Below, one piece after another: positions 44,596 to 55,230 of a stretch of DNA of 64,000 nt. A program made the position numbers and the translations under genes. Position 1 is the stretch's first letter. Each line of letters starts with the position of its first letter. Origin of the DNA: Cognatiluteimonas telluris. Its GTDB lineage: Bacteria > Pseudomonadota > Gammaproteobacteria > Xanthomonadales > Xanthomonadaceae. The notes below the pieces were generated by a model that was not told the DNA's origin, made no database searches, and worked only from the letters and a program-made list of their open reading frames with translations. The stretch covers positions 1 through 64,000 of the forward strand of contig NZ_JAANOY010000004.1 of assembly GCF_011320095.1 (NCBI RefSeq), in the 5' to 3' direction.

Positions 44596-46428
44596 TCAGC
44601 GTCCTCGCAGGAACCATTTGTCGATCTCGGCCAGGCTGAAGCGCGCCCAGGTCGGGCGGCCATGATTGCATTGACCCGAGCGCAGGGTGGATTCCATCTC
44701 GCGCAGCAGTGCGTTCATCTCCGGAACGCCAAGGCGCCGATGCGCGCGCACCGCCGCATGGCAGGCCATCGTCGACAGCAACGCGTCGCGCGCTTCGGCG
44801 ATGCGGCGACTGTCGCCGTGCTCGCGCAGGTCGGCCAGCACGTCGCGCAACAGCGCATCGACATCGCCATCGGCCAGCAACGCCGGCACTCCGCGCAGCA
44901 GCAGCGACTGCGGGCCGCTGCGCGAGACTTCGAAACCAAGTTCTGCGAGCACAGCCGCCTCGCGCTCGGCCGTTTCGGCTTCGCGCTCGGACACGGACAT
45001 CGCCTGCGGGACCAGCAGCGGCTGCACGCGGACGCCGATGCCATCGTGCGCGCTCTTCAGCTTTTCGTAGCCGATGCGCTCGTGGGCGGCATGCATGTCG
45101 ACGACGATCAGGCCGTCGACGGTTTCGGCCAGGATGTAGATGCCGTGCAGCTGGGCGATGGCATGGCCCAATGGCGGCAGCGTGGCGTCGGATGATTCCG
45201 GCAACGCGGCCTCCCCCATGGCCGGCCATTGCATTGCCTGCGCTGGCGGCGAGCCATACAGGGCCGCATAGCCCGCACGCGCCTCGTCGACCGCCGCCGC
45301 GCCAGGGCGTGGCGACAGGCTCAGTGGCGTCTGCGGCATCGCCCATTGCGGCGCTGCCGCCGGAACCTGGGCCGGATGCGCGGCCGCTGCGCCTGCGCGC
45401 GTCTGCGCCAGCGCCTCCTGCAGGGTGCGATAGACGAAGTCGTGCACCAGCCGCGCATCCCGGAAACGCACCTCGTGCTTGGCCGGGTGCACGTTGACGT
45501 CGACGCCGCGCGGATCCAGTTCCAGGAACAGCACGTAGGCCGGATGCCGGCCGTGGAACAGCACGTCGGCGTAAGCCTGCCGCACGGCATGGGCGACGCT
45601 GCGATCGCGCACGCTGCGGCCGTTGACGTACAGGTACTGCTGGTCGGCGGAGGCGCGGTTGTAGACCGGCTGCGCGATCCAGCCGTGCAACCGCAACGCG
45701 ACCTGGCGCGCCTCCGGATCCTTGCCCATGGCGCGGTCGACGCGCATCGCGTTGCGTGCGAACTCCTCGCCCAGCGTTTCCAGCAGGCGCTCGGTCGATG
45801 CCGGCCTCCCCACGTCGCCGAGGTCCGCGCCGCGGTAGCGCCGCGACGGGCGGCTGTTGTGCGATACGCGTAGTTCCACGTCCGGCCGCGCCAGCGCCAG
45901 CGAGCGCAGCCACTCTTCGATGTGGCCAAGTTCGGTGCGCTCGGCGCGCAGGAACTTGCGCCGCGCCGGCACGTTGAAGAACAGGTCGCGCACTTCCACC
46001 GTGGTGCCGCGCGGATGGGCCTTCGGAGTGAGCGTTCCGATCCGGCCGCCATCGACCTCCAGGCCGGCGCCGTGCTCGCTGCCGGCATGGCGCGAATGCA
46101 GCGCGAAGCGACTGACCGATGCGATCGACGGCAGGGCTTCACCGCGGAAGCCGAGGGTCGCGACGGCCTCGAGATCGTCGAGCGAGGTGATCTTGCTGGT
46201 GGCGTGGCGCGCGATCGCCAGCGGCAGGTCGTCGGCCGGGATGCCGTTGCCATCGTCGCGGATGCGGATCAGGCGCACGCCGCCTTCTTCCAGGTCGATG
46301 TCGATGCGCCTGGCACCGGCGTCGAGCGCGTTCTCGACCAGTTCCTTGACCACGGACGCGGGCCGCTCGACGACTTCGCCGGCGGCAATCTGGTTGATCA
46401 GGGTGTCGGGAAGCTGGCGGATCGGCAC
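44596..46428 (-). CDS. mutL: DNA mismatch repair protein MutL
   Basis: This GHKL-ATPase, 610 residues, couples mismatch recognition by MutS to strand incision. The N-terminal ATPase has [39 protein letters not shown] and [11 protein letters not shown]. The C-terminal dimerisation domain contains [12 protein letters not shown] (about 441), matching the metal-binding DQHA(X)2E(X)4E endonuclease motif, and NHGRP near the end. This resembles endonuclease-active MutL of MutH-less bacteria rather than E. coli MutL. The start is GTG 46428 (normal beginning [14 protein letters not shown]). The gene is part of the nnr-tsaE-amiC-mutL order. Confidence 0.96.
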   Translation of the reverse strand: MPIRQLPDTLINQIAAGEVVERPASVVKELVENALDAGARRIDIDLEEGGVRLIRIRDDGNGIPADDLPLAIARHATSKITSLDDLEAVATLGFRGEALPSIASVSRFALHSRHAGSEHGAGLEVDGGRIGTLTPKAHPRGTTVEVRDLFFNVPARRKFLRAERTELGHIEEWLRSLALARPDVELRVSHNSRPSRRYRGADLGDVGRPASTERLLETLGEEFARNAMRVDRAMGKDPEARQVALRLHGWIAQPVYNRASADQQYLYVNGRSVRDRSVAHAVRQAYADVLFHGRHPAYVLFLELDPRGVDVNVHPAKHEVRFRDARLVHDFVYRTLQEALAQTRAGAAAAHPAQVPAAAPQWAMPQTPLSLSPRPGAAAVDEARAGYAALYGSPPAQAMQWPAMGEAALPESSDATLPPLGHAIAQLHGIYILAETVDGLIVVDMHAAHERIGYEKLKSAHDGIGVRVQPLLVPQAMSVSEREAETAEREAAVLAELGFEVSRSGPQSLLLRGVPALLADGDVDALLRDVLADLREHGDSRRIAEARDALLSTMACHAAVRAHRRLGVPEMNALLREMESTLRSGQCNHGRPTWARFSLAEIDKWFLRGR

Positions 46429-46512
46429 GAAGCAACCGGCGCCGGTTGCGGCGCCGTCAGGCGATTCAGCCGTGATGATAGCGGCGTTTGCCGCTCGCGA
46501 CCGCCAACGTGG

Positions 46513-47934
46513 TCAGCGGCTGCCGCCACCGGGCAGGCCCGCATTGCCGCCGGCATCGGCGCGCGCGGCGTACAAGGTGCCCGGCGGCGGCTGGCGGCTG
46601 AAGTACGACGTCACGCCGTCGAGGATCGCGCGCGCCAGTTGCGCCTGGTGCGCGGGATCGTTCAGGCGCCGCTCCTCGTCGGGATTGGAGATGAAGGCGG
46701 TCTCGACCAGCATCGACGGCACGTCCGGCGAACGCAGCACCACGAAGTTCGCGCGCTCGACCTCGCCCTTGTGGGTGCGGCCGATCTGCTTGAGGCCCCC
46801 CAGCACCTGTTCGGCCATGTCCTCGGACGCCTTGAGCGTGGCGCTCTGCGACAGGTCGAGCAGCACCGAGGCGAGCGTGTCGTCCTTGTCCTGCAGCTTG
46901 ACGCCACCGACGAGGTCGGCCGCATTTTCCTGGCTGGCGAGCCAGCGCGCGGCCTGCGAGGACGCGCCACGCTGCGACAGCACGAACACCGACGAGCCCG
47001 ACGCCGAGGGGCTGGTGAACGAGTCGGCATGGATCGACACGAACAGGTCGGCCTTGGCGGCGCGCGCCTTCTGGTAGCGCTGCACCAGCGGGATGAAGAC
47101 GTCGGTATCGCGGGTCAGATAGGCCTTCAGTCCCGGCGTGGCGTTGACCTGGCGCGCGAGCTCTTTCGCGACGGCCAGCGTCACCATCTTCTCGCGGGTG
47201 CCACCCGGGCCCCGGGCACCCGGATCCTGGCCGCCGTGGCCGGCGTCGATGGCGATGATCAGCGGACGCATGCCGGCGCGGCGGACGACGTCCTGCATGG
47301 TCTTGACCGGCGCATGCGCGGGCGGCGGCAGCGCGGCGGCAGGCATTGGACTGGCAGGCGGTGGGCTCACTGGCGGCTGCGTGACAGCCCGCACCGCTGC
47401 GATGGTGGGCCCGGTGGCCGCATTCGCCGCCGCGGCGGAAGGCGTCGCCCCGCTGGCCGGCGTCGTCACGGCGGGAGCGTTGGCGGTGGTGGTCGGGCTG
47501 GCCTGGGCCAGGATCGCCGCTGGCACCGCGCCATCGTCGGGCCACTCCAGCACCAGCCGCGGGCCGTCGGCACCGGGCTCGTAATGGGGCTTGAGCGGCG
47601 CGACGGCGGCGCTCAGGTCGAACACGATCCGGGTCGTGCCGGGGGCCGGCTGTCCCGAGCGGACGCCGCGGACAACGCCGGCCGCGGCCGGCAGCTTCAG
47701 GCTGGGCGGCAGCCTGGCCCCGGCGAAGTCCACCACCAGGCGATCGGGATTGGCGAGGGTGATCAGCTGGTAGCTAGCTTCGCTGTCGAGCTGCAGTTCC
47801 GCGCGGGTGCCGGTGGCACCGCTGCTGAGCTGCAAGCCGCGTAACTCGCCGGCATGCGCAAGGTTCCAGCAGATGGCGCCGAGCAGCGCCACGCCGAGCA
47901 GGAGTTGCTGGAAGCTGGTCCCCTTGACGCGCAT
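46513..47934 (-). CDS. amiC: N-acetylmuramoyl-L-alanine amidase (AmiC/AmiB type)
   Basis: This periplasmic zinc amidase splits daughter-cell peptidoglycan. The 473-residue precursor has a signal (QQLLLGVALLGAICWNLAHA), an AMIN domain (about 30-130; RLVVDFAGARLP) and an Ala/Pro/Thr-rich linker (about 140-215). A catalytic Amidase_3 domain follows (about 225-455). Zinc ligands lie in IDAGHGGQDPGA (His), GGTREKMVTLAVAKEL (Glu) and FVSIHADSF (His), with VETAFISN supplying the catalytic Glu. There is no LysM at the C-terminus, so AmiC-like rather than AmiB-like. It lies 47 bases downstream of tsaE and upstream of mutL, as in many gammaproteobacteria. Confidence 0.94.
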   Translation of the reverse strand: MRVKGTSFQQLLLGVALLGAICWNLAHAGELRGLQLSSGATGTRAELQLDSEASYQLITLANPDRLVVDFAGARLPPSLKLPAAAGVVRGVRSGQPAPGTTRIVFDLSAAVAPLKPHYEPGADGPRLVLEWPDDGAVPAAILAQASPTTTANAPAVTTPASGATPSAAAANAATGPTIAAVRAVTQPPVSPPPASPMPAAALPPPAHAPVKTMQDVVRRAGMRPLIIAIDAGHGGQDPGARGPGGTREKMVTLAVAKELARQVNATPGLKAYLTRDTDVFIPLVQRYQKARAAKADLFVSIHADSFTSPSASGSSVFVLSQRGASSQAARWLASQENAADLVGGVKLQDKDDTLASVLLDLSQSATLKASEDMAEQVLGGLKQIGRTHKGEVERANFVVLRSPDVPSMLVETAFISNPDEERRLNDPAHQAQLARAILDGVTSYFSRQPPPGTLYAARADAGGNAGLPGGGSR

Positions 47935-47980
47935 GGCCCGGATTCAAGCATCATCGTCGAGCCATTGCAACACTTTTCCC

Positions 47981-48493
47981 TTATGGATCCGTGGTCTGGG
48001 ATGACTTCCTGCCTTCGGAAGTCAGCAAGGCGTCGCAAACCCCGGTTTCGGTCATGCGCCTGACCCATGCGATCCCGACCGCGGACACCCCGAGCAGCCG
48101 GGCGCTCCGCCCCGCCCCGTCGACCGCCAGCGCGACCGCCAGATCCGGTGGCGGCAGGCCCCCTGCCCCGCGCTCGGGCCATTCGACCAGCCACAGGCTC
48201 GCACCGGCATCGTCTAGGGCGAGGAATTCCAGCTCGCGCGCGCCGGCGATCCGGTACAGGTCCAGGTGCAGCGCCTTGCCGCCGGCGGCCAGCGGGTAAT
48301 GCTCGACCAGGGTGTAGGTCGGGCTGCGGATGGCGCCGTCGACGCCCAGCGCACGCAGCCACGCGCGCGCGAGGGTCGATTTCCCCGCGCCCAGGTCGCC
48401 TTCGAGGAACACGATCGCTTCGGCCGGCTGCGTGCGCGCCAGCAAGGCGCCGAGCGCGTCGGTCGCGGCCGCGTCGTGCAGGTGCAAGTCCAT
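47981..48493 (-). CDS. tsaE: tRNA threonylcarbamoyladenosine biosynthesis ATPase TsaE
   Basis: This small P-loop ATPase regenerates the TsaBD complex that makes t6A37 in tRNAs decoding ANN codons. The family landmarks are LEGDLGAGKSTLARAWLRALG (Walker A 32-40), IRSPTYTLVEHY, LHLDLYRI and a LVEWPERG Walker B-like end. The protein is 170 residues, 10-20 longer than usual, because of a C-terminal extension (AVGIAWVRRMTETGVCDALL) of uncertain role. Its ATG overlaps the nnr stop by one base (TGATG). Confidence 0.94.
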   Translation of the reverse strand: MDLHLHDAAATDALGALLARTQPAEAIVFLEGDLGAGKSTLARAWLRALGVDGAIRSPTYTLVEHYPLAAGGKALHLDLYRIAGARELEFLALDDAGASLWLVEWPERGAGGLPPPDLAVALAVDGAGRSARLLGVSAVGIAWVRRMTETGVCDALLTSEGRKSSQTTDP

Positions 48494-49980
48494 CAGTTGG
48501 CTCCTGCCGGATTGGCGCGCCGGCGCAGTTGCGGCAGCAGGTCGGAAGGCAACAGGCCGCGCTCGCCGGCGATGGCTGCATCGTCGCCAGCGGCGCCATG
48601 CAGCAACGCGCCGCAGGCGGCGGCATCGAATGCGGACAGGCCCTGCGCGCGCAACGCGGCGACGACGCCGGTGAGCAGGTCGCCCATGCCGCCGACGGCC
48701 ATGCCGGGATTGCCGGCGGCAATCACGCAGGGCGTGCGTCCGGGCGCGGCGACGATCGTGCCGGCGCCCTTCAACACCACGACGCAACCGAAGCGCTCGA
48801 CAAGTGCGCGCGCCGCCGAATAGCGATCGGATTGCACATCGGCAATCGACGCCTGCAGTAGTCGCGCCGCTTCCCCCGGATGCGGCGTGAGTACCGTATC
48901 GGCCGGCAATCCGCGCGGCTGGCGCGCCAGCAGGTTGAGCACGTCGGCATCGAGCACCAGCGGTTTACCGCAGGCCATCGCGGCGTCCAACAACGCCGCG
49001 CCCCAGGCATCGGTACCCAATCCAGGACCGATCGCAAGCACCGTTGCGCGCTCGAACTGTGCCGCATCGATCCCGCCGGCATCATCGACGGCGCGCGCCA
49101 TCGCTTCGGGTTGCGCGGCCAGCAGTGCCGCGACGTGCGCGGCGCGGGTGGCGACGCCCACCAGCCCGGCGCCACTGCGCAGTGCCGCCTGCGCGCACAA
49201 CACGATCGCGCCGCCGCTGCCGTGGTCGCCGCCGATGCACAGCACGTGGCCGTTGCGTCCCTTGTGGCTGTCGCGTCGCCGCGGCGGCAACCAACCGCCA
49301 AGTGCATCGGCGCGGAGCGCGGACGCACATGCGTCCGGCGCGGGCAGCTCCACGCCAAGCGTGTCGGTGCACAACGCACCGCAGTAATCCAGCGCGGCGC
49401 CCGTCACCAGCCCGGGGTGGGCAGCGAGGAATTGCAGCGTCCGGGTCGCGCGTATCGCAACCCCGGCCACGTTGCCCGTTTCCGCGTCGACCCCGCTCGG
49501 GACGTCGAGCGCGAGTACCGGGCGCGAAGCCGCATTGATGGCATCGATCCAGTCGGCGACAGCGCCTTCGGGCGCGCGCGCCAAGCCGATGCCGAACACG
49601 GCATCGACGATGACATCCACCCGATCCAGACCCTCCATGGCGGCATCGATTTCGCCACCGGCGGCTTCGAACTGCGCGCAAGCACGCCGCGCCAGGTCGG
49701 TCGCCGGCGGTGCCAGCCGCACCACTCGCACCTGCCGCCCGGTCTGCAGCGCCTGGGTGGCAAGCACATAACCGTCACCACCGTTGTTGCCCGGGCCGCA
49801 GGCCACCACGATCCGCTGCGCCTGCGGCCAGCACGCCAGCAGCTGGCGCCAGGCTGCCTGGCCAGCGCGTCGCATGAGTTCGAAGCCATCGCCATGCGCG
49901 GCTGCGAATCCGCTCTCGGCACGGCGCAGGGAAGCACGGCCATGGAGGGCGATGGCGTGCGTGGGCAGGGCCGGTTCCAT
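48493..49980 (-). CDS. nnr: Bifunctional NAD(P)H-hydrate epimerase/dehydratase
   Basis: This metabolite-repair enzyme converts hydrated NAD(P)H back to the cofactor. The 495-residue protein has an N-terminal epimerase domain (about 1-215; VACGPGNNGGDGYVLA and DVPSGVDAETG) and a C-terminal ribokinase-like ADP/ATP-dependent dehydratase domain. The latter has KGRNGHVLCIGGDHGSGGA, LTPHPGEAARLL and AAGNPGMAVGGMGDLLTG. The start at ATG 49980 is only 22 bases from the divergent queG start. Immediately downstream are tsaE, amiC and mutL, the E. coli order. Confidence 0.96.
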   Translation of the reverse strand: MEPALPTHAIALHGRASLRRAESGFAAAHGDGFELMRRAGQAAWRQLLACWPQAQRIVVACGPGNNGGDGYVLATQALQTGRQVRVVRLAPPATDLARRACAQFEAAGGEIDAAMEGLDRVDVIVDAVFGIGLARAPEGAVADWIDAINAASRPVLALDVPSGVDAETGNVAGVAIRATRTLQFLAAHPGLVTGAALDYCGALCTDTLGVELPAPDACASALRADALGGWLPPRRRDSHKGRNGHVLCIGGDHGSGGAIVLCAQAALRSGAGLVGVATRAAHVAALLAAQPEAMARAVDDAGGIDAAQFERATVLAIGPGLGTDAWGAALLDAAMACGKPLVLDADVLNLLARQPRGLPADTVLTPHPGEAARLLQASIADVQSDRYSAARALVERFGCVVVLKGAGTIVAAPGRTPCVIAAGNPGMAVGGMGDLLTGVVAALRAQGLSAFDAAACGALLHGAAGDDAAIAGERGLLPSDLLPQLRRRANPAGAN

Positions 49981-49989
49981 CGCGCGATT

Positions 49990-49996
49990 CTATACT
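49990..49996. promoter_or_regulatory. Overlapping divergent -10 boxes of nnr and queG
   Basis: The 22 bases between the nnr and queG start codons contain TATACT (49991-49996) for the plus strand and TATAGA on the minus strand (49995-49990), both good -10 matches. Only 6 bases separate TATACT from the queG ATG and 9 separate TATAGA from the nnr ATG, so both messages would be leaderless or nearly so. No clear -35 elements were found. Confidence 0.45.
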
Positions 49997-50002
49997 TGGC
50001 GG

Positions 50003-51139
50003 ATGCATCCGATCGCCGCTCCCACGCCTTCCACCGCGGCCCGCACCGCCGACTACGGCGCGCTCGCGCAGCGGATCCGAACGCTTGCGCGCGAAGCCGG
50101 ATTCCAGCGTTGCGGGATCAGCGACATCGCGCTCGAGGAAGACGAAGATCACCTGCGCGACTGGCTCGCGCAGGGCCTGTACGGTTCGATGGAATGGATG
50201 GCGCGGCATGGCGACAAGCGTTCGCGGCCGCAGCAACTCGTCCCGGGCACATTGCGCGTCGTGTCGGTGGGCCTGGATTACGGACGCGATCCGGCGCAGG
50301 CCTGGGATACGCTCGCCGATGGGGAGCAGGCCTACGTCGCGCGCTATGCGCTCGGACGCGATTACCACAAGCTGATGCGCCAGCGGTTGCAGGCGCTGGC
50401 CGATCGCATCGCCGCCGAAGTGGGGCCGTTCGGCCATCGTGTCTTCGTCGATTCGGCGCCGGTGCTCGAGCGCGCATTGGCCCGTAACGCGGGACTTGGC
50501 TGGATCGGCAAGCACACCTGCCTGATCGACAAGGAGGGCGGCTCGTGGTTTTTCCTCGGCGAGATCTACCTCGACCTGCCGTTGCCGGTCGATGTACCGG
50601 CCAGCGCGCACTGCGGCACGTGCACGCGCTGCATCGACGTCTGTCCTACGCAGGCGATCACCGCGCCCAATCGGCTCGACGCACGGCGCTGCATCAGCTA
50701 CCTCACCATCGAGCATGCCGGCTCGATCGACGAGGCGCTGCGGCCGCTGATCGGCAACCGCATCTTCGGCTGCGACGATTGCCAGCTCGTGTGTCCATGG
50801 AACAAATTCGCCAAGCGTTCGGACGAGCCGGACTTCCGCGTGCGCAACGACCTGGACCGGGCGACGCTGGCCGACCTGTTCGCCTGGACCGAAGACGAGT
50901 TCCTGCAGCGCACCGAAGGCTCGGCGATCCGCCGCAGCGGCTACGAACGCTGGCTGCGCAACATCGCCATCGCGCTGGGCAATGCGCCGACGACGCCGGC
51001 GGTCATTGCGGCGCTGGAATCACGGCGCGACGATGACAACGCCGTCGTGCGCGAACATGTGGCCTGGGCGTTGTCGCGTCACGACGCGGTGGGAGGCAGC
51101 AATTGCGCGGAGTGCGGGACGTCCGCAGCCGGCGGCTGA
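50003..51139 (+). CDS. queG: Epoxyqueuosine reductase QueG
   Basis: This cobalamin-dependent iron-sulfur enzyme performs the last step of queuosine biosynthesis in tRNA. The 378-residue protein has the family core: LAREAGFQRCGISDI, EWMARHGDKRSRPQQLVPG, DYHKLMRQRLQAL and VDSAPVLERALARNAGLGWIGKHT. Two 4Fe-4S clusters are bound by CGTCTRCIDVCPTQAI and CDDCQLVCPWN. The C-terminal HEAT-like repeats bind tRNA. The start ATG 50003 is 22 bases from nnr. There is no ribosome site upstream, consistent with a leaderless message. Confidence 0.95.
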   Translation: MHPIAAPTPSTAARTADYGALAQRIRTLAREAGFQRCGISDIALEEDEDHLRDWLAQGLYGSMEWMARHGDKRSRPQQLVPGTLRVVSVGLDYGRDPAQAWDTLADGEQAYVARYALGRDYHKLMRQRLQALADRIAAEVGPFGHRVFVDSAPVLERALARNAGLGWIGKHTCLIDKEGGSWFFLGEIYLDLPLPVDVPASAHCGTCTRCIDVCPTQAITAPNRLDARRCISYLTIEHAGSIDEALRPLIGNRIFGCDDCQLVCPWNKFAKRSDEPDFRVRNDLDRATLADLFAWTEDEFLQRTEGSAIRRSGYERWLRNIAIALGNAPTTPAVIAALESRRDDDNAVVREHVAWALSRHDAVGGSNCAECGTSAAGG

Positions 51140-51423
51140 CCAGCCGGTGCGTGGCGACGGTGTCGTCGACGCGCCGCCACGCTGCCTGCGTGCTGGACGC
51201 CGTTGGATTCCCGCCTGCGCGCGAGGGACGGTGACGGCAACATCGACCGCCGCATGCGCCAGACCGTTGCGCGACATGCGCGGGCGCAGGTCAACACCGG
51301 CGCGCGCATCCGGCTTCGCGGGCCAGGGCCGCCTTGGCGAAGGAGCGCGATGCGTGATGGGCGGGCGCGAGCGCCATGCGCCCGCGAGGCGCTGGCGCTG
51401 GGGCGGCGTATCGAAGCGTGGGC

Positions 51424-51804
51424 TCAGGCCGCCTGCGCGGGAATCGACTCGTTGGTGTGCGTGAGCAGGTTGTGGCGGTCGACGTAGACCAGCGTCGGCT
51501 TGTAGGCCGCGGCTTCGGCTTCATCGCACACGCCGTACGCGCAGATGATCACCAGGTCGCCGGGCTGCGCGCGGTGTGCGGCGGCGCCGTTGACCGAGAT
51601 CACGCCGCTGCCCTCCTCGCCACGGATCGCATAGGTCACGAAGCGCTGGCCGTTGTTGACGTTGAAGATGTGTACCTGCTCGTACTCGCGGATGCCGGAG
51701 ATGTCGAGCAGCCGGCCGTCGATGGCGCAGGACCCTTCGTAATGGAGTTCGGCGTGGGTCACCGTGGCGCGGTGGATCTTGGCCTTGAGGATGTTCAGCT
51801 GCAT
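51424..51804 (-). CDS. panD: Aspartate 1-decarboxylase proenzyme
   Basis: This pyruvoyl enzyme makes beta-alanine for pantothenate. The 126-residue proenzyme contains the self-cleavage site Gly24-Ser25 in YEGSCAID, where Ser25 becomes the pyruvoyl group. [51 protein letters not shown] and [10 protein letters not shown] match the family. It follows panC in a panB-panC-panD order, with 83 bases between. A 284-base gap to queG holds no gene. Confidence 0.97.
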   Translation of the reverse strand: MQLNILKAKIHRATVTHAELHYEGSCAIDGRLLDISGIREYEQVHIFNVNNGQRFVTYAIRGEEGSGVISVNGAAAHRAQPGDLVIICAYGVCDEAEAAAYKPTLVYVDRHNLLTHTNESIPAQAA

Positions 51805-51887
51805 GGCGGTTCTCCGGCCGGGGCCGAAAACGAGGTGGGCGCAGTGTAGGCAGGGGTTTGCCGCACTGCAACATTGGCTTGGAAGGC

Positions 51888-52754
51888 TCAGCCGCTGGCG
51901 GAAGGTCCCTTGCCGAAGGCCAGGTTGTCGATCAGCCGCGTGCGCCCCAGGCGGGCGGCCACCAGCGCCACCCGTGGGCCCGGCCCGGCGTCGGCCGGTT
52001 CGGACAGGTCGGGCCGGCGCAGCACTGCGTAGTCGACGGCGAAGCCGGCGGCCGTGAGCCGCGCGCGCGCGGCCTGTTCGACGGCATCGCGACCGCCGCC
52101 GGCCAGCGTTTCCTGGCGCATCTGCAGCAGGACGCGGTGGATTTCCGCCGCGACCGGTCGCTCGGCGGCCGACAGGTACTGGTTGCGCGAACTCATCGCC
52201 AGCCCGTCCGCTTCGCGCAGCGTCGCGCCTGCGAGCAGTTGGATCGGGAAGGCCAGGTCGCGCACCAGGTAACGGATCACCGCCAGTTGCTGGTAGTCCT
52301 TCCGCCCGAAGACCGCGATGTCCGGCTGAACCTGGTTGAACAAGCGCGCAACGACGGTGGCCACGCCATCGAAGTGCCCCGGCCGGTGGGCGCCTTCCAG
52401 CACGGACGTCACCCCCGGTACCGACACCTGCACCGTCGCCTGCGGCCCGAACGGATACATCGTGTCCACCGAAGGCAGCCACAGCGCGTCGCAGCCCGCC
52501 GCTTCCAGCCCCGCCGCATCCGCCTCGGGCGTGCGCGGGTAGCGCTCGAAATCCTCGCCTGGACCGAACTGGGTTGGATTGACGAACACGCTGGCCACAA
52601 CGCGATCGGCGTGCTCGCGCGCCAACCTCAGCAGCGAGAAATGGCCAGCGTGCAGGTTGCCCATCGTCGGCACGAAGGCAACGCGCAGTTCCTCGCGCCG
52701 CCAGCCGGCGATGAGCGTGCGCAGGCGCGGCAGTTCGCGGATCGTTTCCATCAT
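51888..52754 (-). CDS. panC: Pantothenate synthetase
   Basis: This ATP-dependent ligase joins pantoate to beta-alanine. The 288-residue protein has [18 protein letters not shown] with the HIGH-like HAGH (35-38), [32 protein letters not shown] and the KMSKS-like [13 protein letters not shown]. The start is ATG 52754 or the adjacent ATG 52751. Spacing to panB is 17 bases, so the two are co-transcribed. Confidence 0.96.
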   Translation of the reverse strand: MMETIRELPRLRTLIAGWRREELRVAFVPTMGNLHAGHFSLLRLAREHADRVVASVFVNPTQFGPGEDFERYPRTPEADAAGLEAAGCDALWLPSVDTMYPFGPQATVQVSVPGVTSVLEGAHRPGHFDGVATVVARLFNQVQPDIAVFGRKDYQQLAVIRYLVRDLAFPIQLLAGATLREADGLAMSSRNQYLSAAERPVAAEIHRVLLQMRQETLAGGGRDAVEQAARARLTAAGFAVDYAVLRRPDLSEPADAGPGPRVALVAARLGRTRLIDNLAFGKGPSASG

Positions 52755-52771
52755 GCGTCCGATGCGCCGGA

Positions 52772-53599
<828 letters not shown>

Positions 53600-53696
53600 G
53601 GCAGCTCTCGCGGTGGGGGTGCCGATTATGCAGGTCGGCTGGCCTGCGCGTCCGGGAGGCTGCGTTTTCCCCAGCGGATCCTTGCCGAGCGCGCCG

Positions 53697-54653
53697 ATGT
53701 CGACCGATTGCCTTGGGACGCGTCCCATCCATTGTGGCGTCCTTGCCGCGGCCCTGCTGGCGTTGGCCGGCTGCGGGAACACCCGCCATTCTTCCGACGC
53801 GGTCGGGCCGCTGCTGTTGCCGCCGGGCGTGCACGCCGTCGAAGACCTGACCCGCGTGCAACTGGCCAGCCTTCCGCGCGACAGGACCTTGTTCCTGCTC
53901 CCGGTGGGCATGGTCGAAGAGCATGGTCCCCATTTGCCCGCTGGCACCGACAACGTCCAGCTCGATGCGGAGATGCAGGCGCTGCTGCCGGCGCTCGCCC
54001 AGCGCCTGCCGGGCTGGTATGTCCTGTCCCTGCCGTCGCTGCCCTACGGCGCAGACGGCGCAAACGGCCTGAGTGGCGATCCCATCGACCCGGGAACCTA
54101 CGCGCTGCAACCAGGCACGCTCAAGGCGGTGGTGCGCGATCTCGGCACCGAAATCGCGCAGAACGGCTTTCGCTGGACGTTCGTCGTCTACACCCACGGT
54201 GCGCCGGACCACGCCAAGGCGATTTTCGCTGCCTGCGACGAGGTCAGCGACAAATACCGCGTCACCATGGCCAACCTCAGCGGCACGATGTGGGCCGATC
54301 CGGCGCGGGTGAAGGAAGCCGACGCGCTGCGGGCGCGGTTCTTTACTCCGCCGCAACTGGCGCTGATGCAGCACGACTTCCATGCCGGCGCCAATGAAAC
54401 CTCGCTCATGCTCGCCGAAGCGCCCGCCCGGGTATCGCCCGCATGGCGCGGGCTGCCCGCCATTGCCGGCGACAGCATGCTCGCGATCCTGAAGCAGGTC
54501 CGTCGCACCGGCTGGGCGGGGTACATCGGGGCGCCTGCGTTTTCGAACGTGCGCTATGGACGCGAAAAACTCGCCAGCAACGTGAAGTTCGACGTTGCGC
54601 TGGTCGCCCAGGCCGTCGCCGGCGACAACCTGCGCAAGCATCCGCGCGACTGA
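53697..54653 (+). CDS. Creatininase-like lipoprotein
   Basis: The 318-residue protein has a lipobox (LALAGC, Cys26) and a creatininase-like fold. [22 protein letters not shown] holds metal ligands of the family (Glu, His76 and Asp85). [23 protein letters not shown] and [14 protein letters not shown] follow; the last is the diagnostic HAGxxETS. Other family members hydrolyse creatinine or the formamide intermediates of riboflavin/F420 pathways, or act in mycofactocin maturation, all cytoplasmically. A lipid-anchored version is less usual. Its usual second acidic/His cluster (GNGGN) is replaced by HGAPDH, so a changed substrate is likely. Start ATG 53697 has no strong ribosome site. Confidence 0.82.
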   Translation: MSTDCLGTRPIHCGVLAAALLALAGCGNTRHSSDAVGPLLLPPGVHAVEDLTRVQLASLPRDRTLFLLPVGMVEEHGPHLPAGTDNVQLDAEMQALLPALAQRLPGWYVLSLPSLPYGADGANGLSGDPIDPGTYALQPGTLKAVVRDLGTEIAQNGFRWTFVVYTHGAPDHAKAIFAACDEVSDKYRVTMANLSGTMWADPARVKEADALRARFFTPPQLALMQHDFHAGANETSLMLAEAPARVSPAWRGLPAIAGDSMLAILKQVRRTGWAGYIGAPAFSNVRYGREKLASNVKFDVALVAQAVAGDNLRKHPRD

Positions 54654-54678
54654 GCCGGTTGCCTGCCGCATCGAGCCG

Positions 54679-55230
54679 CTAACCCGGCCCGCGAACCATC
54701 CCGTCGCCTGCATCCGCTTCGTGGGCCGGTAGCGCGACGCAACCGGTGGCATCGACCCGGGCGAGCAGTGCCGCCACCTGGCCGCGGCCGGGCACCTGCA
54801 GGTCCGGCGCGATCTGCGCCAGCGGCAGCAGCACGAAGGCGCGCTGGTGCAGGTGCGGATGCGGGACGTGCAAGCCGGGTTCGTCGATCGCCTGCCCGCC
54901 GTGCAGCAACAGGTCCAGGTCCAGCGTGCGCGGGCCCCAATGCGCCGATCGGGAACGGTCGCGGCCGAAGCGACGCTCGAGCGCGAGCAAGGCGTCGAGC
55001 AGTTCGCGCGGCGGCAGGCAGGTGCCCAGCAACGCCACCGCGTTGATGAAATCCGGTTGCGCGGTGTCGCCCCAGGCCGGCGTGCGGAACAGCGACGAAC
55101 CGCGCAGCAGTTGCGTCCGCGGCAGCGACCCCAGCGCGACCATGGCCTGGCGCAGCGTGGCTTCAGGGCTGCCGCAAGGTCCGTCGAGGTTGCCGCCCAG
55201 CCCCACTGCGGCGATGACCTGCGGCGTCAT
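54679..55230 (-). CDS. folK: 2-amino-4-hydroxy-6-hydroxymethyldihydropteridine diphosphokinase
   Basis: This folate-biosynthesis kinase transfers pyrophosphate from ATP to the pterin. The 183-residue sequence has VIAAVGLGGNLDGP, SSLFRTPAWG, DFINAVALLGT and the HPPK signature GPRTLDLDLLLHG with its two Mg-binding Asp. It closes with LHVPHPHLHQRAFVLLPLAQIAPDL. ATG 55230 overlaps the pcnB stop (ATGA). Confidence 0.96.
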   Translation of the reverse strand: MTPQVIAAVGLGGNLDGPCGSPEATLRQAMVALGSLPRTQLLRGSSLFRTPAWGDTAQPDFINAVALLGTCLPPRELLDALLALERRFGRDRSRSAHWGPRTLDLDLLLHGGQAIDEPGLHVPHPHLHQRAFVLLPLAQIAPDLQVPGRGQVAALLARVDATGCVALPAHEADAGDGMVRGPG

